Assembly (NCBI GenBank): GCA_046262995.1
Contig: JBHELQ010000140.1
Span: 1 to 23,320 of the forward strand
Length of the DNA: 23,320 nucleotides
Direction: 5' to 3'
DNA from: JBHELQ01 sp046262995
Lineage (GTDB): Bacteria > Actinomycetota > Thermoleophilia > Solirubrobacterales > Thermoleophilaceae
Shown here: positions 14,250 to 22,052 of the stretch, piece after piece
How the letters are laid out: every line of letters begins with the position of its first letter
How positions within the stretch are numbered: position 1 is the stretch's first letter
Notes under the pieces: model-generated
Told to the model about the DNA's origin: nothing
Databases searched by the model: none
Seen by the model: only the letters and a program-made list of their open reading frames with translations
Position numbers and translations under genes: made by a program

Positions 14250-15196
14250 GCCGACTCTCCCATCGCCAGTCCCGCGGCTACGGAGTAGACGTAAGGATCC
14301 TCCTGCGCGGGCAGCGCGTCGACGAGCCTGCCCAGCGGATCGGCGACGTGGACCGGCGTCGAGAGCAGCGAGGTGAGCTCCTCGGAGAGGGCGGGCGCGT
14401 TCGCACCCGGGCCGGAGAGCACGATCTCGGTGGCGGGGCGGGACTCGGGCTGGGTCATGTAGAAGTCGATTGAGAGCCGGATCTCCTCGGCGAGGGCGGA
14501 GGCCGTGTCGTCGCCATGGGAGTCCCAGGTGGTGGAGAGCGCCCTCGTGAACAGGCACGAGTTGCCGGCCGCGACGGCCAGATTGGTCGTCCCCGCGAGA
14601 TGGCAGTAGACGCGCGCGTCGTGCGTGCTGTCCACGACGTCCCCGTTGTCGACAGACGCGGCCGCGAGCAGGCGGACCAGAGCGAACGCGTTCAGATCGA
14701 TGCCCAGAGGCCTGATGCCGGCTTCCCGGACGGCTTCGACGAGCGGCGTGACCATCGACTCGCGGGCAGCGACGACGATCATCGACATCTGGGTCGCGCC
14801 CTCCGGCGTGGTGGTCTCCCCCACCGCGTCGTAGTCGAGCACGACCTCCTCGAGCGGCATGGGGATGGTTTCAGCGGCCTGGAAGCGGACGGCGGCCTCG
14901 CGCTCGCGCTTGTCCTCGATGACGGGGAGCTGCACCTGGCGCACCGCGATCTGCTGGTTGGCCACGCCGAGCCGCGCGGCGCGCGGGAGCGAGTTGCGCT
15001 CGAAGAAGGACTTCAGGGCCTCCCCCAGGCCGGCGGAGTCCACGACCTCGCCTTCGCTCATCAGGCCGGCGGGCAGCTCCATGCTGGCCGCGCGGGTCAC
15101 GGCTCCGCCCGACACCTGAGCGGCAGCCAGGAAGGCGCCGTCGATGTCGAGGCCGATCGAACCGCGTGGAGAGCTCTTGCGAAGTCGAAGGTTCAT
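14246..15196 (-). CDS. pilM: Type IV pilus assembly ATPase-fold protein PilM
   Basis: A cytoplasmic actin/FtsA-fold protein that binds the PilN N-terminus and couples the alignment complex to the assembly motor. The 316-residue length is close to the family norm. Nucleotide-site-like segments are visible: phosphate-1 SIGLDIDGAFLAAAQV at 13-28, QMSMIVVAARESMV in the middle, and TEIVLSGPGANAPALSEEL towards the C-terminus. RFQAAETIPMPLEEVVLDYD is a characteristic PilM block. The start at 15196 lies 66 nt after the prepilin peptidase stop, with no strong Shine-Dalgarno. It heads a chain of 4-nt overlaps through pilN, pilO and the P-like gene. Confidence 0.93.
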   Translation of the reverse strand: MNLRLRKSSPRGSIGLDIDGAFLAAAQVSGGAVTRAASMELPAGLMSEGEVVDSAGLGEALKSFFERNSLPRAARLGVANQQIAVRQVQLPVIEDKREREAAVRFQAAETIPMPLEEVVLDYDAVGETTTPEGATQMSMIVVAARESMVTPLVEAVREAGIRPLGIDLNAFALVRLLAAASVDNGDVVDSTHDARVYCHLAGTTNLAVAAGNSCLFTRALSTTWDSHGDDTASALAEEIRLSIDFYMTQPESRPATEIVLSGPGANAPALSEELTSLLSTPVHVADPLGRLVDALPAQEDPYVYSVAAGLAMGESA

Positions 15197-15262
15197 GGCA
15201 GCAGGGGAAGGTCGTTTTGGTATCGACAGGCCGGGTCGCGGGCTTGAGCGGCGGTCGTGCGT

Positions 15263-16006
15263 CTAGGAGAGGAAGTGGGAGGCGTAGAGATCCACCAGCT
15301 CCGGCCCGGCGATCAGGCCGAGGAGCCCACCCAGTGCCAGGAAGGGAGCGAACGGCACTCCCTGCTTCCGAGCGCTCGCGCCGCGGCGCGCCACCAGGGC
15401 GATGCCGACGAGGCTGCCCGAGAGGAATGCCGCAAGCAGCGCGGGCGCGACCGCGGCCCCGAGGTAGAGCCCGATGACACCGGCAAGCTTGACGTCGCCC
15501 ATGCCCATGCCCGAGGGGTAGGCGAGCGCGGCGACGAGGAGGAACGTGAAGGCCGCCGCCCCGGCGACCAAGAGCTCCGGGAGGGCGTCCGGACGGATCA
15601 ACGCGGAGCCGGCCACGGCCCAGACAGCGGCGGGGAGCAGGATCCTGTTCGGCACGATGCGGTGGTCGAGGTCGATCCCAGCTACCGCGATCAGCATCGC
15701 CGTGAACGGCAGCGACAGCGCGAGCTCAGGGTTCAGTCCGCGGGCGAGCGCGACGCCGACGAATGCAAATACGGTCAATGCCTCCACGAGCGGATAGCGC
15801 GCCGAGATGTGGGCGCCGCACCCGCGACAGCGGCCGCGGAGGGCCAGCCAGGAGAGCACCGGCACGTTGTCGCGCGGACTGATCGTCGCCTGGCAGCCCG
15901 GACAGCGCGACCGCGGGCTGACGAGGGACTCCCCGAGCGGCAGCCGGTGGATGACCACGTTCAGGAAGCTTCCGATGAGCGCTCCCAGCACACCGACGGC
16001 GGCCAT
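15263..16006 (-). CDS. pilD: Prepilin peptidase / N-methyltransferase (A24 family)
   Basis: An integral membrane aspartyl protease that removes the leader of type IV prepilins and methylates the new N-terminus. The N-terminal methylase domain has GSFLNVVIHRLP and a zinc-type four-cysteine motif (C35PGC38, C60RGC63), with SPRSRCPGC typical of the bifunctional class. The protease domain has D112 in IDLDHRIVPN and D171 in GMGMGDVKL, the two catalytic Asp positions. The length of 247 aa and about seven to eight hydrophobic segments fit the family. Its ATG is 1 nt after the TGA of the GGDEF-EAL gene, so they are co-expressed. Its substrates should include the minor pilins at 19957-23320. Confidence 0.96.
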   Translation of the reverse strand: MAAVGVLGALIGSFLNVVIHRLPLGESLVSPRSRCPGCQATISPRDNVPVLSWLALRGRCRGCGAHISARYPLVEALTVFAFVGVALARGLNPELALSLPFTAMLIAVAGIDLDHRIVPNRILLPAAVWAVAGSALIRPDALPELLVAGAAAFTFLLVAALAYPSGMGMGDVKLAGVIGLYLGAAVAPALLAAFLSGSLVGIALVARRGASARKQGVPFAPFLALGGLLGLIAGPELVDLYASHFLS

Positions 16007-16007
16007 C

Positions 16008-17969
16008 TCAGACTCCCTCGGCGGCCGTCGGTACCGGCGACGGCCCGAGCTCGGAGTAGCTGCTGAGCCACCCGGTGAGGTCGGCGGGCGCCAGCGGCCG
16101 GCTCAGGTGGAAGCCCTGTGCGATGTCGCAGCCGTATGAGGCGAGCGTCCGCCAGGCCTCCTCGGACTCGACGCCCTCGGCGACAACTTGCAGCCCGAGG
16201 TTGCGGCCGAGGTCGATCGTGGAGCGCACGATCGCCGCGTCGTTCTCGCTCTCCAGCATCGGAATCACGAACGACCTGTCGATCTTGATGACCCCCACCG
16301 GCAGCTCCTTGAGGTACGCAAGCGACGAGTAACCGGTCCCGAAGTCGTCCACAGCCAGGCTCAGCCCCATCGACTTAAGTTTGCTGAGCATCGACATCGC
16401 CCTGCGGGGCTCGCTCATGATCATGCTCTCCGTGATCTCGAGCTGAAGGGCGCTCGGCGGCAGCTTCGACTCGGCGATCAGACGGGCCAGGTCGTCGGCG
16501 AAGCGCAGGTCCATCAGGTTGTGGACCGAGAGGTTGATCGCCACATCCAGCTCGAGGCCGTCGTCGCGCCAGGCGCGACACTGCCTGAGGGCGGTCTCGA
16601 GGACGAACTGGGTCAGCGGCCGGATCAGGCCCGTCTGCTCGGCGAGCGAGACGAACTCGTCCGGGGGCAGCAGCCCCCTGCTGGGATGCTGCCAGCGCAC
16701 GAGCGCCTCGACGCCCATCACGCGGCGGCTCGAGAGCTCGGCCTTCGGCTGGTAGTGAAGGATCAGCTGCCCGTCCTCGATCCCGCGCCGGAGCTCGGCG
16801 AGCAGCGCCAGGCGATCGGGCGAGTTGTGGGCCTCCTTCGGAGAGTGGAACTCATAGCCGCTCTGGGCGGCCTTCGCGACGTACATCGCCATGTCGGCCG
16901 CGTGCAGGATGGCGTCGGCGCGCTTGCCGTGCTCGGGGAAGAGGGCGATGCCCACGCTGCCCTGCACCTGCAGGGCGATCCCACCGACGACGAACGGCTC
17001 CTCAAAAGCCTGTAGGACGCGGCCGACGGCCTTGCGCACCGCCTCGCGGTCCGGCATGTCCGGCATCAGGAGGGCGAACTCGTCGCCGCCCAGCCGGGCA
17101 ATGGTGTCGGCGTCTCTGAGGACAGCCCGCAGGCGCCCGGCCAGACGCTGGAGCAGCTGGTCGCCGTTGAAGTGGCCCAGGGTGTCGTTGATCTCCTTGA
17201 AGCGATCGAGGTCCATGACCATCACCGCCGTGAGCGACTGCCTGCGCCGGCCGGCCAGGATCGCTCGCTCGAGCAGCTCGTGGAACAGCGCCCGGTTCGG
17301 CAGCCCGGTCAGCGGATCCCGCAGCGCGTCCTTGTCACGCTCCTCTCCCCGGCGCCGGAGCTCGGCCGAGGCCAGCAGCATCACGACGATCAGCGCGAGG
17401 TACGCGACGGCCACCGCCGCCGCGAGGAAGAGCTGTAGGCGGTGGCTGTCCCGGGCCACGTCCGACGCGATCGGCCCGTGGGGGATGTCCACCTGCAGTG
17501 CCCCGGCCGGTCGCCCGCGCGATGGCTCGACAGGGACGAAGACAGCAACCAGCTCGCCATGCGGCGAAGGCCGGATCTCGGAGCCGCTCTGGCCCGCGAT
17601 CGCCGCGTTGACGGCCGCCGAGCGCTGGGGCTCGCGCCGTTCGAACGCGCCGTAGGCGTAGCGCGGCCGCGGCCCTCGGCCCCAGAGGAGCGCTCCCGTG
17701 ATGTCCCGCTTGGCGGCCAGGCGGCGCAGGCCGCGGTCGAGTCCCATTCGCTCGCCCGAGGCGAGGCGGGTGGAGCCACCCGAAGCCCCGGGCCCGACGG
17801 CGAGCCGGGCCACCACGCGCGCGTCCAGCTCGGCATGAGCCATGGCCCGCTTCTCGACGATCCCTCCGACCGCGTGTGCGAGCAGCACGAACACGGCCAG
17901 CACGGGAACCAGCGTGATCAGCCCCGGCTTCAGCCAGGGGCCCAGGTCTGTGAGATGAGGGCGCTTCAT
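16008..17969 (-). CDS. Membrane-bound dual GGDEF-EAL c-di-GMP enzyme
   Basis: A predicted diguanylate cyclase and c-di-GMP phosphodiesterase on one chain. A membrane helix at about 17-36, an extracytoplasmic sensor region (37-175) and a second helix (about 178-203) lead into GGDEF (signature at 294-298) and EAL domains (EALVRW at 421-426). The GGDEF motif is intact, with the RxxD inhibitory site (RDAD, 285-288) five residues upstream. The EAL domain keeps the E421, NLS, EITES, DDFGTGYSSL (541-550), KIDRSF, AEGVES and QGF residues needed for catalysis. Both activities therefore look possible. The sensor domain is not a family I recognise. It is the first gene of the transcript that continues into pilD and pilMNO, which ties c-di-GMP to the pilus. 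Confidence 0.95.
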   Translation of the reverse strand: MKRPHLTDLGPWLKPGLITLVPVLAVFVLLAHAVGGIVEKRAMAHAELDARVVARLAVGPGASGGSTRLASGERMGLDRGLRRLAAKRDITGALLWGRGPRPRYAYGAFERREPQRSAAVNAAIAGQSGSEIRPSPHGELVAVFVPVEPSRGRPAGALQVDIPHGPIASDVARDSHRLQLFLAAAVAVAYLALIVVMLLASAELRRRGEERDKDALRDPLTGLPNRALFHELLERAILAGRRRQSLTAVMVMDLDRFKEINDTLGHFNGDQLLQRLAGRLRAVLRDADTIARLGGDEFALLMPDMPDREAVRKAVGRVLQAFEEPFVVGGIALQVQGSVGIALFPEHGKRADAILHAADMAMYVAKAAQSGYEFHSPKEAHNSPDRLALLAELRRGIEDGQLILHYQPKAELSSRRVMGVEALVRWQHPSRGLLPPDEFVSLAEQTGLIRPLTQFVLETALRQCRAWRDDGLELDVAINLSVHNLMDLRFADDLARLIAESKLPPSALQLEITESMIMSEPRRAMSMLSKLKSMGLSLAVDDFGTGYSSLAYLKELPVGVIKIDRSFVIPMLESENDAAIVRSTIDLGRNLGLQVVAEGVESEEAWRTLASYGCDIAQGFHLSRPLAPADLTGWLSSYSELGPSPVPTAAEGV

Positions 17970-18139
17970 GGGCGGTATGGCCTACATCGGCCGCTGAGCC
18001 CGGGGCTTGAGCGTGGAAGCGGCCGGATCGCGCCCGATGCGTGCATTTCCGCTTGCATCCAAATGGCGGTGGCGGAACGGAGGGCCATCTAGATGAATGT
18101 CCCATTGCCGGTCAGTCTGCCGTGGGCTAGGAGTAGGGC
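17970..18139. promoter_or_regulatory. Divergent intergenic region, GGDEF-EAL gene versus protease gene
   Basis: This 170-bp spacer must hold promoters for both directions. AGGAG at 18129-18133 is a good Shine-Dalgarno for the protease, 6 nt from its ATG. An inverted repeat GATGC-N14-GCATC (18036-18059), overlapping a direct TGCAT repeat 12 bp apart (18042 and 18054), could be an operator. No confident -35/-10 pair was found for either gene. Confidence 0.35.
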
Positions 18140-19519
18140 ATGACCAAAACCGTGCCGGTCCTCCTCGTGCTGCTCGCCTGCTCCCTCGTCGCCGCCCCCG
18201 GCGCCAGCGCGGCCGCGAGCCGCGTTTCAGGTCAGTACATCGTCGTCCTGAAGCAGGGCTCCGATCAGAACCGTGTGGTCGCGGATCACGCGCGCAAGGC
18301 GGGGACGGACGTGCTCGCCACCTACGGGCATGCGCTCAAGGGCTACGTCGCGAAGCTCACGCCGCCCGCATTGGAGGCCGTTAAGGCCGACGCCAGGGTC
18401 GACTACGTCACTCCGGACTACGAGGGCAAGCCCGTCCTCGGGAAGCCCGCTCCGCCACCGCCGGCCTGGAATGTTGCGCAGACGCTTCCGACCGGCGTGA
18501 ACCGGGTCGACGGCGACCTGAGCAGCGCGCGCTCCGGAGACCAGCAGGGATCCGTCGACGTGGACGTCGCGATCGTGGACACAGGCATCGACCTGACCCA
18601 TCCCGACCTGAACGTCGCGCCGCTTGCGCCGCTCAACTGCCTGTCGTCGAGCGACCAGTACTACGACGGCACGAACAACGACGGCTACGGGCACGGCACT
18701 CACGTGGCCGGGATCGTCGGGGCCAAGGACAACACGATCGGGGTGGTCGGCATGGCGCCCGGAGCCCGTGTCTGGCCCGTGCGAGTCCTGAACAGGGTCG
18801 GCTCGGGCACCTATTCGAGCCAGCTGTGCGGCATCGACTGGGTGACCGCTCACGCCGACACGATCGAGGTCGCGAACTTCAGCCAGGCATCCCTGAATCC
18901 GAAGAAGGACGACGGCAACTGCGGGCTGACCAACAACGACCCCATGCACACGGCCGTCTGCAGATCCGTGGCCGCAGGCGTGACCTGGGTCATGGCCGCC
19001 GGCAATTCCCAGCTGAACTACTCGACCAACTACGTGGACGCGCCCATGGGCTACGACGAGGTGCTGACCGCTACCGCCATGTCCGACGCGAACGGCACCC
19101 CCGGCGGGGGTGGCTCGATCACCTGCCGGAAGGGCGAGACCGACGACAAGTACGCGAGCTTCAGCAACTGGGCCTCCTCGGCCGCGGACCAGGCGCACAC
19201 GATCGCCGCGCCCGGCGTCTGCATCAACTCCACCTGGAAGGGCAATAGCTACGCCGTGGAGTCCGGGACGAGCATGGCCGCTCCCATGACGGCAGGCACG
19301 GCCGCTCTATGCATCGCCTCCGGCGCATGCCAGCACCCGGCAGACGACTCGACCGGGACGCCGGCGACCCGCTTCACGCCGGCGGAGATCACACAGAAGC
19401 TCCGCGCTGACGCCGAGGCGAAGACCCGCGCGAGCTCGGCCTTCGGCTTCACCGGCGATCCGCTTCGGCCGATCACCGGCAGGTACTACGGCTACCTGCT
19501 GAGCGCCGCCGGCTACTAG
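18140..19519 (+). CDS. Secreted subtilisin-like serine protease (S8) with I9 propeptide
   Basis: An exported endopeptidase of 459 residues. Residues 1-25 form a Sec signal peptide ending ASAAA, about 30-95 form an inhibitor-I9-like propeptide (GQYIVVLKQG to ARVDYVTPDYEG), and about 105-455 the catalytic domain. The catalytic triad is D147 (AIVDTGIDLTHPDL), H185 (GHGTHVAG) and S378 (SGTSMAAP), with oxyanion-hole N289 (MAAGNS). About eight cysteines in the catalytic domain suggest disulfide stabilisation in an oxidising setting. The C-terminus stops with the fold: there is no sortase signal, repeat or anchor, so it is probably released. A clear AGGAG sits 6 nt before the ATG. It lies between the two pilus gene blocks on the opposite strand, but a link to pilin processing is only positional. 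Confidence 0.95.
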   Translation: MTKTVPVLLVLLACSLVAAPGASAAASRVSGQYIVVLKQGSDQNRVVADHARKAGTDVLATYGHALKGYVAKLTPPALEAVKADARVDYVTPDYEGKPVLGKPAPPPPAWNVAQTLPTGVNRVDGDLSSARSGDQQGSVDVDVAIVDTGIDLTHPDLNVAPLAPLNCLSSSDQYYDGTNNDGYGHGTHVAGIVGAKDNTIGVVGMAPGARVWPVRVLNRVGSGTYSSQLCGIDWVTAHADTIEVANFSQASLNPKKDDGNCGLTNNDPMHTAVCRSVAAGVTWVMAAGNSQLNYSTNYVDAPMGYDEVLTATAMSDANGTPGGGGSITCRKGETDDKYASFSNWASSAADQAHTIAAPGVCINSTWKGNSYAVESGTSMAAPMTAGTAALCIASGACQHPADDSTGTPATRFTPAEITQKLRADAEAKTRASSAFGFTGDPLRPITGRYYGYLLSAAGY

Positions 19520-19540
19520 AGACCACCGGAGCTGGAATGC

Positions 19541-19568
19541 GAGGGGGCCGCCCGCGGGCGGCCCCCTC
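19541..19568. terminator. Perfect 28-nt GC palindrome between converging genes
   Basis: The two 14-nt arms (19541-19554 and 19555-19568) are exact reverse complements and start 21 nt after the protease stop. The hairpin is very stable, with no designed loop and no T-tract. The 92-aa gene converges from the right, so it can act as a terminator in both directions. Confidence 0.75.
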
Positions 19569-19594
19569 TACTACCAGCCGAGCAGCCTGGCGCT

Positions 19595-19873
19595 CTACGG
19601 CAGCTCGTTGTCGACCACGTCTTCGAGCAAGAACGTGATCCCGTCCTGGGTGATCGCGTCCTTGTTGTCGGTCTGCGCCTTCTCGGGAGTCGTCGGCTTG
19701 ACGCACACGAACATGTCGCCGTTCTTGTCCTTGTCCCGCGTGGTCGCGAGGGTGCTCATCAGGACCATGTCGTCGGGGCATCCCATGGCGTTTCGCGCCG
19801 TGCTCGCGCCTGGGAAGGTGAGTCCAGCTGCCACTGCGGCTGTCGCAGCGGCGAGAGCGAGTCCTTTCCGCAT
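19595..19873 (-). CDS. Small secreted protein with EF-hand-like calcium loop
   Basis: A 92-residue exported protein with a consensus-quality ribosome site (AGGAGG, 19878-19883, 4 nt before the ATG). Residues 1-26 are a signal peptide ending near STARNA. The mature part has one cysteine pair (C32, C57) and the loop D47-K-D49-K-N51-G-D53 followed by MFVC, spaced like an EF-hand or Excalibur-type (DxDxDGxxC) motif. I recall similar short secreted proteins ending in DxNGDGxVC in Thermoleophilia, from memory only. It has no further domain, and its function is unknown. It converges on the protease gene and lies downstream of the minor pilin operon, from which a hairpin separates it. Confidence 0.8.
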   Translation of the reverse strand: MRKGLALAAATAAVAAGLTFPGASTARNAMGCPDDMVLMSTLATTRDKDKNGDMFVCVKPTTPEKAQTDNKDAITQDGITFLLEDVVDNELP

Positions 19874-19912
19874 GTTTCCTCCTGGGCCGGGAGTAGCGAA
19901 CCGCTGACTTGG

Positions 19913-19933
19913 ACGCGCCGGGAGCCGGCGCGT
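19913..19933 (-). terminator. Hairpin after the minor-pilin operon
   Basis: A perfect 9-bp stem (ACGCGCCGG / CCGGCGCGT) with a 3-nt loop lies 23 nt past the stop of the PilX-like gene and before the start region of the 92-aa gene. It probably ends the minor-pilin transcript. No T-tract follows on either strand. Confidence 0.6.
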
Positions 19934-19956
19934 AAGGGCCTATCTCCCGGACGGGG

Positions 19957-21150
19957 CTAGCTGGCGGGGATCTCGCGGAAGGTCCCCGGCGCCATGGCGG
20001 CCCCGGTGGAGGACGTGACGGCGTTGAAGACGTTCGGGTCGAAGACGACGTTGGTCTTGCTCGAGCCGGCCAGCACACCGCCGTCGTAGTCGACCGCGAT
20101 CGCCCCCTGGATCAGGCCGTTGCCGGTCACCTGGACCACGTTGCCGGTCAGCTGGTTGCGGTTCGCCGCGTATACGACGCCGTAGTACGTGCTGTTCCCA
20201 CCCACGCTCAGCGTGCCCTTGAAGAGCACGAGCATGCCCGGCGTGGATGCGCTGTTGCCACCACCGGAGCAGTTCGTGTCCTCGACGAACACGAGCGCGC
20301 CAGTCAGGTTGGAGGGACACGCCACGCCTGGCCCGTAGTAGGTGTTGGAGTTCTTCGCCTGCTGGCGGAGGCGATCGATGTCGGCGTCGGTCATCGCGCA
20401 CTTGGTCACGCCGGTCGGGCAGGCCACTCCAACGGACCCGGTCGTGTAGGCGTTGTTGGGCGACACCTGGCCCTTGTCCGGAACGTAGTCGAGGCAGCTG
20501 TTGCCCCTGGCCGGCGGGGCTGTCGCACAGCGGACCGCGATGGTGCTGGTCATGCCTGTTCCGGCCGTCCCCTTGGCGTCGATGATCACCTTGCGGCCGT
20601 TATTGCTGGTGCTCACCTTGCCGGCTGTGATCACGTTGCGGGGGAAGCGCTCGAACAGCGTGTCGCGCTTGACCATGGCCACCACGACGCGCTTGCGGCC
20701 CTGGGAGATCCCCTGCGCGCGGATCCAGAGGCCGTCCCCCCCGGCGTCGTAGCGCGGCTGACTCGGCGTCGCCGCGTCGTTGTAGAAGGAGGCGCTTGCG
20801 CCGCCGTTGTCGTAGACGCTCACGCTCCAGCTCGAGCTGTTGTAGTCGGCCCCCGTGAAGCCGCTGCCTATGCTCGTGGCATCGGGGCAGCCCGTCCCCC
20901 CGGCTTGTGTGCATGCGGTCGGGAACGGCGTGGTGGCGCTCGGCCAGTTGCTGCCAAGGTAGGCGGCCGTGGCGTTTAGTACAGCCTCCGCCAGGTTGTA
21001 GGCGGACTCCCGCGTACGCTCCTCGCGCGTCTGCTTGGTCTGGCCGCCGCTGAATGCGAGCGTTGCCAGGCCGAGCATCAGCATCACCGTCAGCACCATG
21101 ATCGCGACGATGAGCGTCCAGCCCTCCTCCTGGCGCGCGCGGCGGATCAT
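19957..21150 (-). CDS. PilX-like pilus assembly protein / minor pilin
   Basis: A 397-residue protein with a prepilin-like N-terminus: a basic leader RRARQEEG, then WTLIVAIMVLTVMLMLGLATLAF. Cleavage would follow Gly10, but the +1 residue is Trp and +5 is Val, not Phe and Glu, as seen in PilX-type pilins that lack Glu5. The helix continues to about residue 60, and the rest is an extracytoplasmic beta-rich domain with several cysteines. Its final part (TPGMLVLFKGTLSVGGNSTYYGVVYAAN, then GNGLIQGAIAVDYDGG) recalls the repeat-turn fold of PilX-associated domains. The ATG overlaps the pilW-like stop by 4 nt. The order pilV-pilW-pilX matches minor-pilin operons of other bacteria. Confidence 0.82.
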   Translation of the reverse strand: MIRRARQEEGWTLIVAIMVLTVMLMLGLATLAFSGGQTKQTREERTRESAYNLAEAVLNATAAYLGSNWPSATTPFPTACTQAGGTGCPDATSIGSGFTGADYNSSSWSVSVYDNGGASASFYNDAATPSQPRYDAGGDGLWIRAQGISQGRKRVVVAMVKRDTLFERFPRNVITAGKVSTSNNGRKVIIDAKGTAGTGMTSTIAVRCATAPPARGNSCLDYVPDKGQVSPNNAYTTGSVGVACPTGVTKCAMTDADIDRLRQQAKNSNTYYGPGVACPSNLTGALVFVEDTNCSGGGNSASTPGMLVLFKGTLSVGGNSTYYGVVYAANRNQLTGNVVQVTGNGLIQGAIAVDYDGGVLAGSSKTNVVFDPNVFNAVTSSTGAAMAPGTFREIPAS

Positions 21151-22052
21151 TGGACGTTCACCACCTGGTCGTTGCTGGCGCTCAGGCTGCCGTCGGAGAC
21201 CACGAGGCGGATCGTGCGGTTGCCCGTCGCGGGCGCCGTGTAGCTCACGTTTCTCCCCGAGGCGACCGGGGATGCGCAGGTCGAATCGCTCGTCAGGTCA
21301 CACCAGCGGTAGCTCAGAGTGTCGCCGTCGGGGTCGGTGGACGCCGATCCGTCGAGCGTGACCACGCGGCTTCCGGAAGCGGTGGCGCTGAAGCCCGCCG
21401 TCGGCGCGGCGTTCTGGTTGCGGATGTAGGTGCCTGTCGTCAGGCGGGTTTCCTTCGGCGTGGTGCCCGGCGTTGGATCCACGACGGCATCGAGCTGGAT
21501 CGTGCTGATCTGGGAGATCGTCCCGGTGTCGTAGGTGAAGAGATCGGTGATGGGCCGGGGCGAGACCGCCACGCGATTCAGCAGCTTGGACGCGATCACG
21601 CGCTGCGTCTCCCAGCCGCCGCCCGTGATGGCCTGGGGACACGCGGTGGTCGCCGGCGTCGCGGGCGGGGAGCTCGTGGTCCAGGTCTGGGTCTGGCGCC
21701 AGATCTTCTCGTCGTTCAGGTCGCTCGAGTCGAGGCAGTACCGGACGCGCTGCAGGTTCTTGGCGTTCGAGCCCGCATTGGGACCAACCGGGTTCACCGC
21801 CTGAAACACGAGGTCGGTCGCCGTGGCCTTGTCGATCGACAGCGCCCCCTGCACGTTCCGGAGCTCTCTCGCGACCTGATCCAGGGCCGTACGTGCGGCG
21901 TCCTGGGCCTCGTCGCGCTGCCCCGCCTTGCGGTTGGTGCGCCAGAAGGAGTCGAACGGCGCCAGCGTCGCGCCCAGAACGATCGTCATCAGGGTCATCG
22001 CCACCAGCAGCTCCGGAAGGCTGAACCCGCCCTCCCCCCGCAGCCGCCTCAT
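21147..22052 (-). CDS. PilW-like minor pilin with C-terminal PKD domain
   Basis: A 301-residue class III prepilin. The start MRRLRGEGG at 22052 is chosen because its ATG overlaps the upstream stop by 4 nt and gives a classical leader; the open frame to 22121 only overlaps the previous gene. Cleavage after Gly9 leaves FSLPELLVAMTLMTIVLGATLAPF with Phe at +1 and Glu at +5, as PilD requires. Residues about 40-215 form the pilin body, with a DEAQDAARTALDQVARELRN helix. Residues about 218-301 are a PKD/Ig-like domain (APTAGFSATA, VVTLDGSASTDPDGDTLSYRWC, NRTIRLVVSDGSLS). PKD modules usually bind carbohydrate or protein partners, so this pilin may be exposed at the tip. Confidence 0.87.
   Translation of the reverse strand: MRRLRGEGGFSLPELLVAMTLMTIVLGATLAPFDSFWRTNRKAGQRDEAQDAARTALDQVARELRNVQGALSIDKATATDLVFQAVNPVGPNAGSNAKNLQRVRYCLDSSDLNDEKIWRQTQTWTTSSPPATPATTACPQAITGGGWETQRVIASKLLNRVAVSPRPITDLFTYDTGTISQISTIQLDAVVDPTPGTTPKETRLTTGTYIRNQNAAPTAGFSATASGSRVVTLDGSASTDPDGDTLSYRWCDLTSDSTCASPVASGRNVSYTAPATGNRTIRLVVSDGSLSASNDQVVNVQ

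Noticed and set aside
14250..14558. N-terminal extension of pilN
   Set aside because: The canonical PilN N-terminus (MRAVNLLP) begins at 14249 with a 4-nt overlap to pilM; the extension is an off-frame translation of pilM.
17970..18139. c-di-GMP riboswitch upstream of the GGDEF-EAL or protease gene
   Set aside because: I could not find the conserved core or pairing pattern of a c-di-GMP aptamer in this 170-bp spacer.
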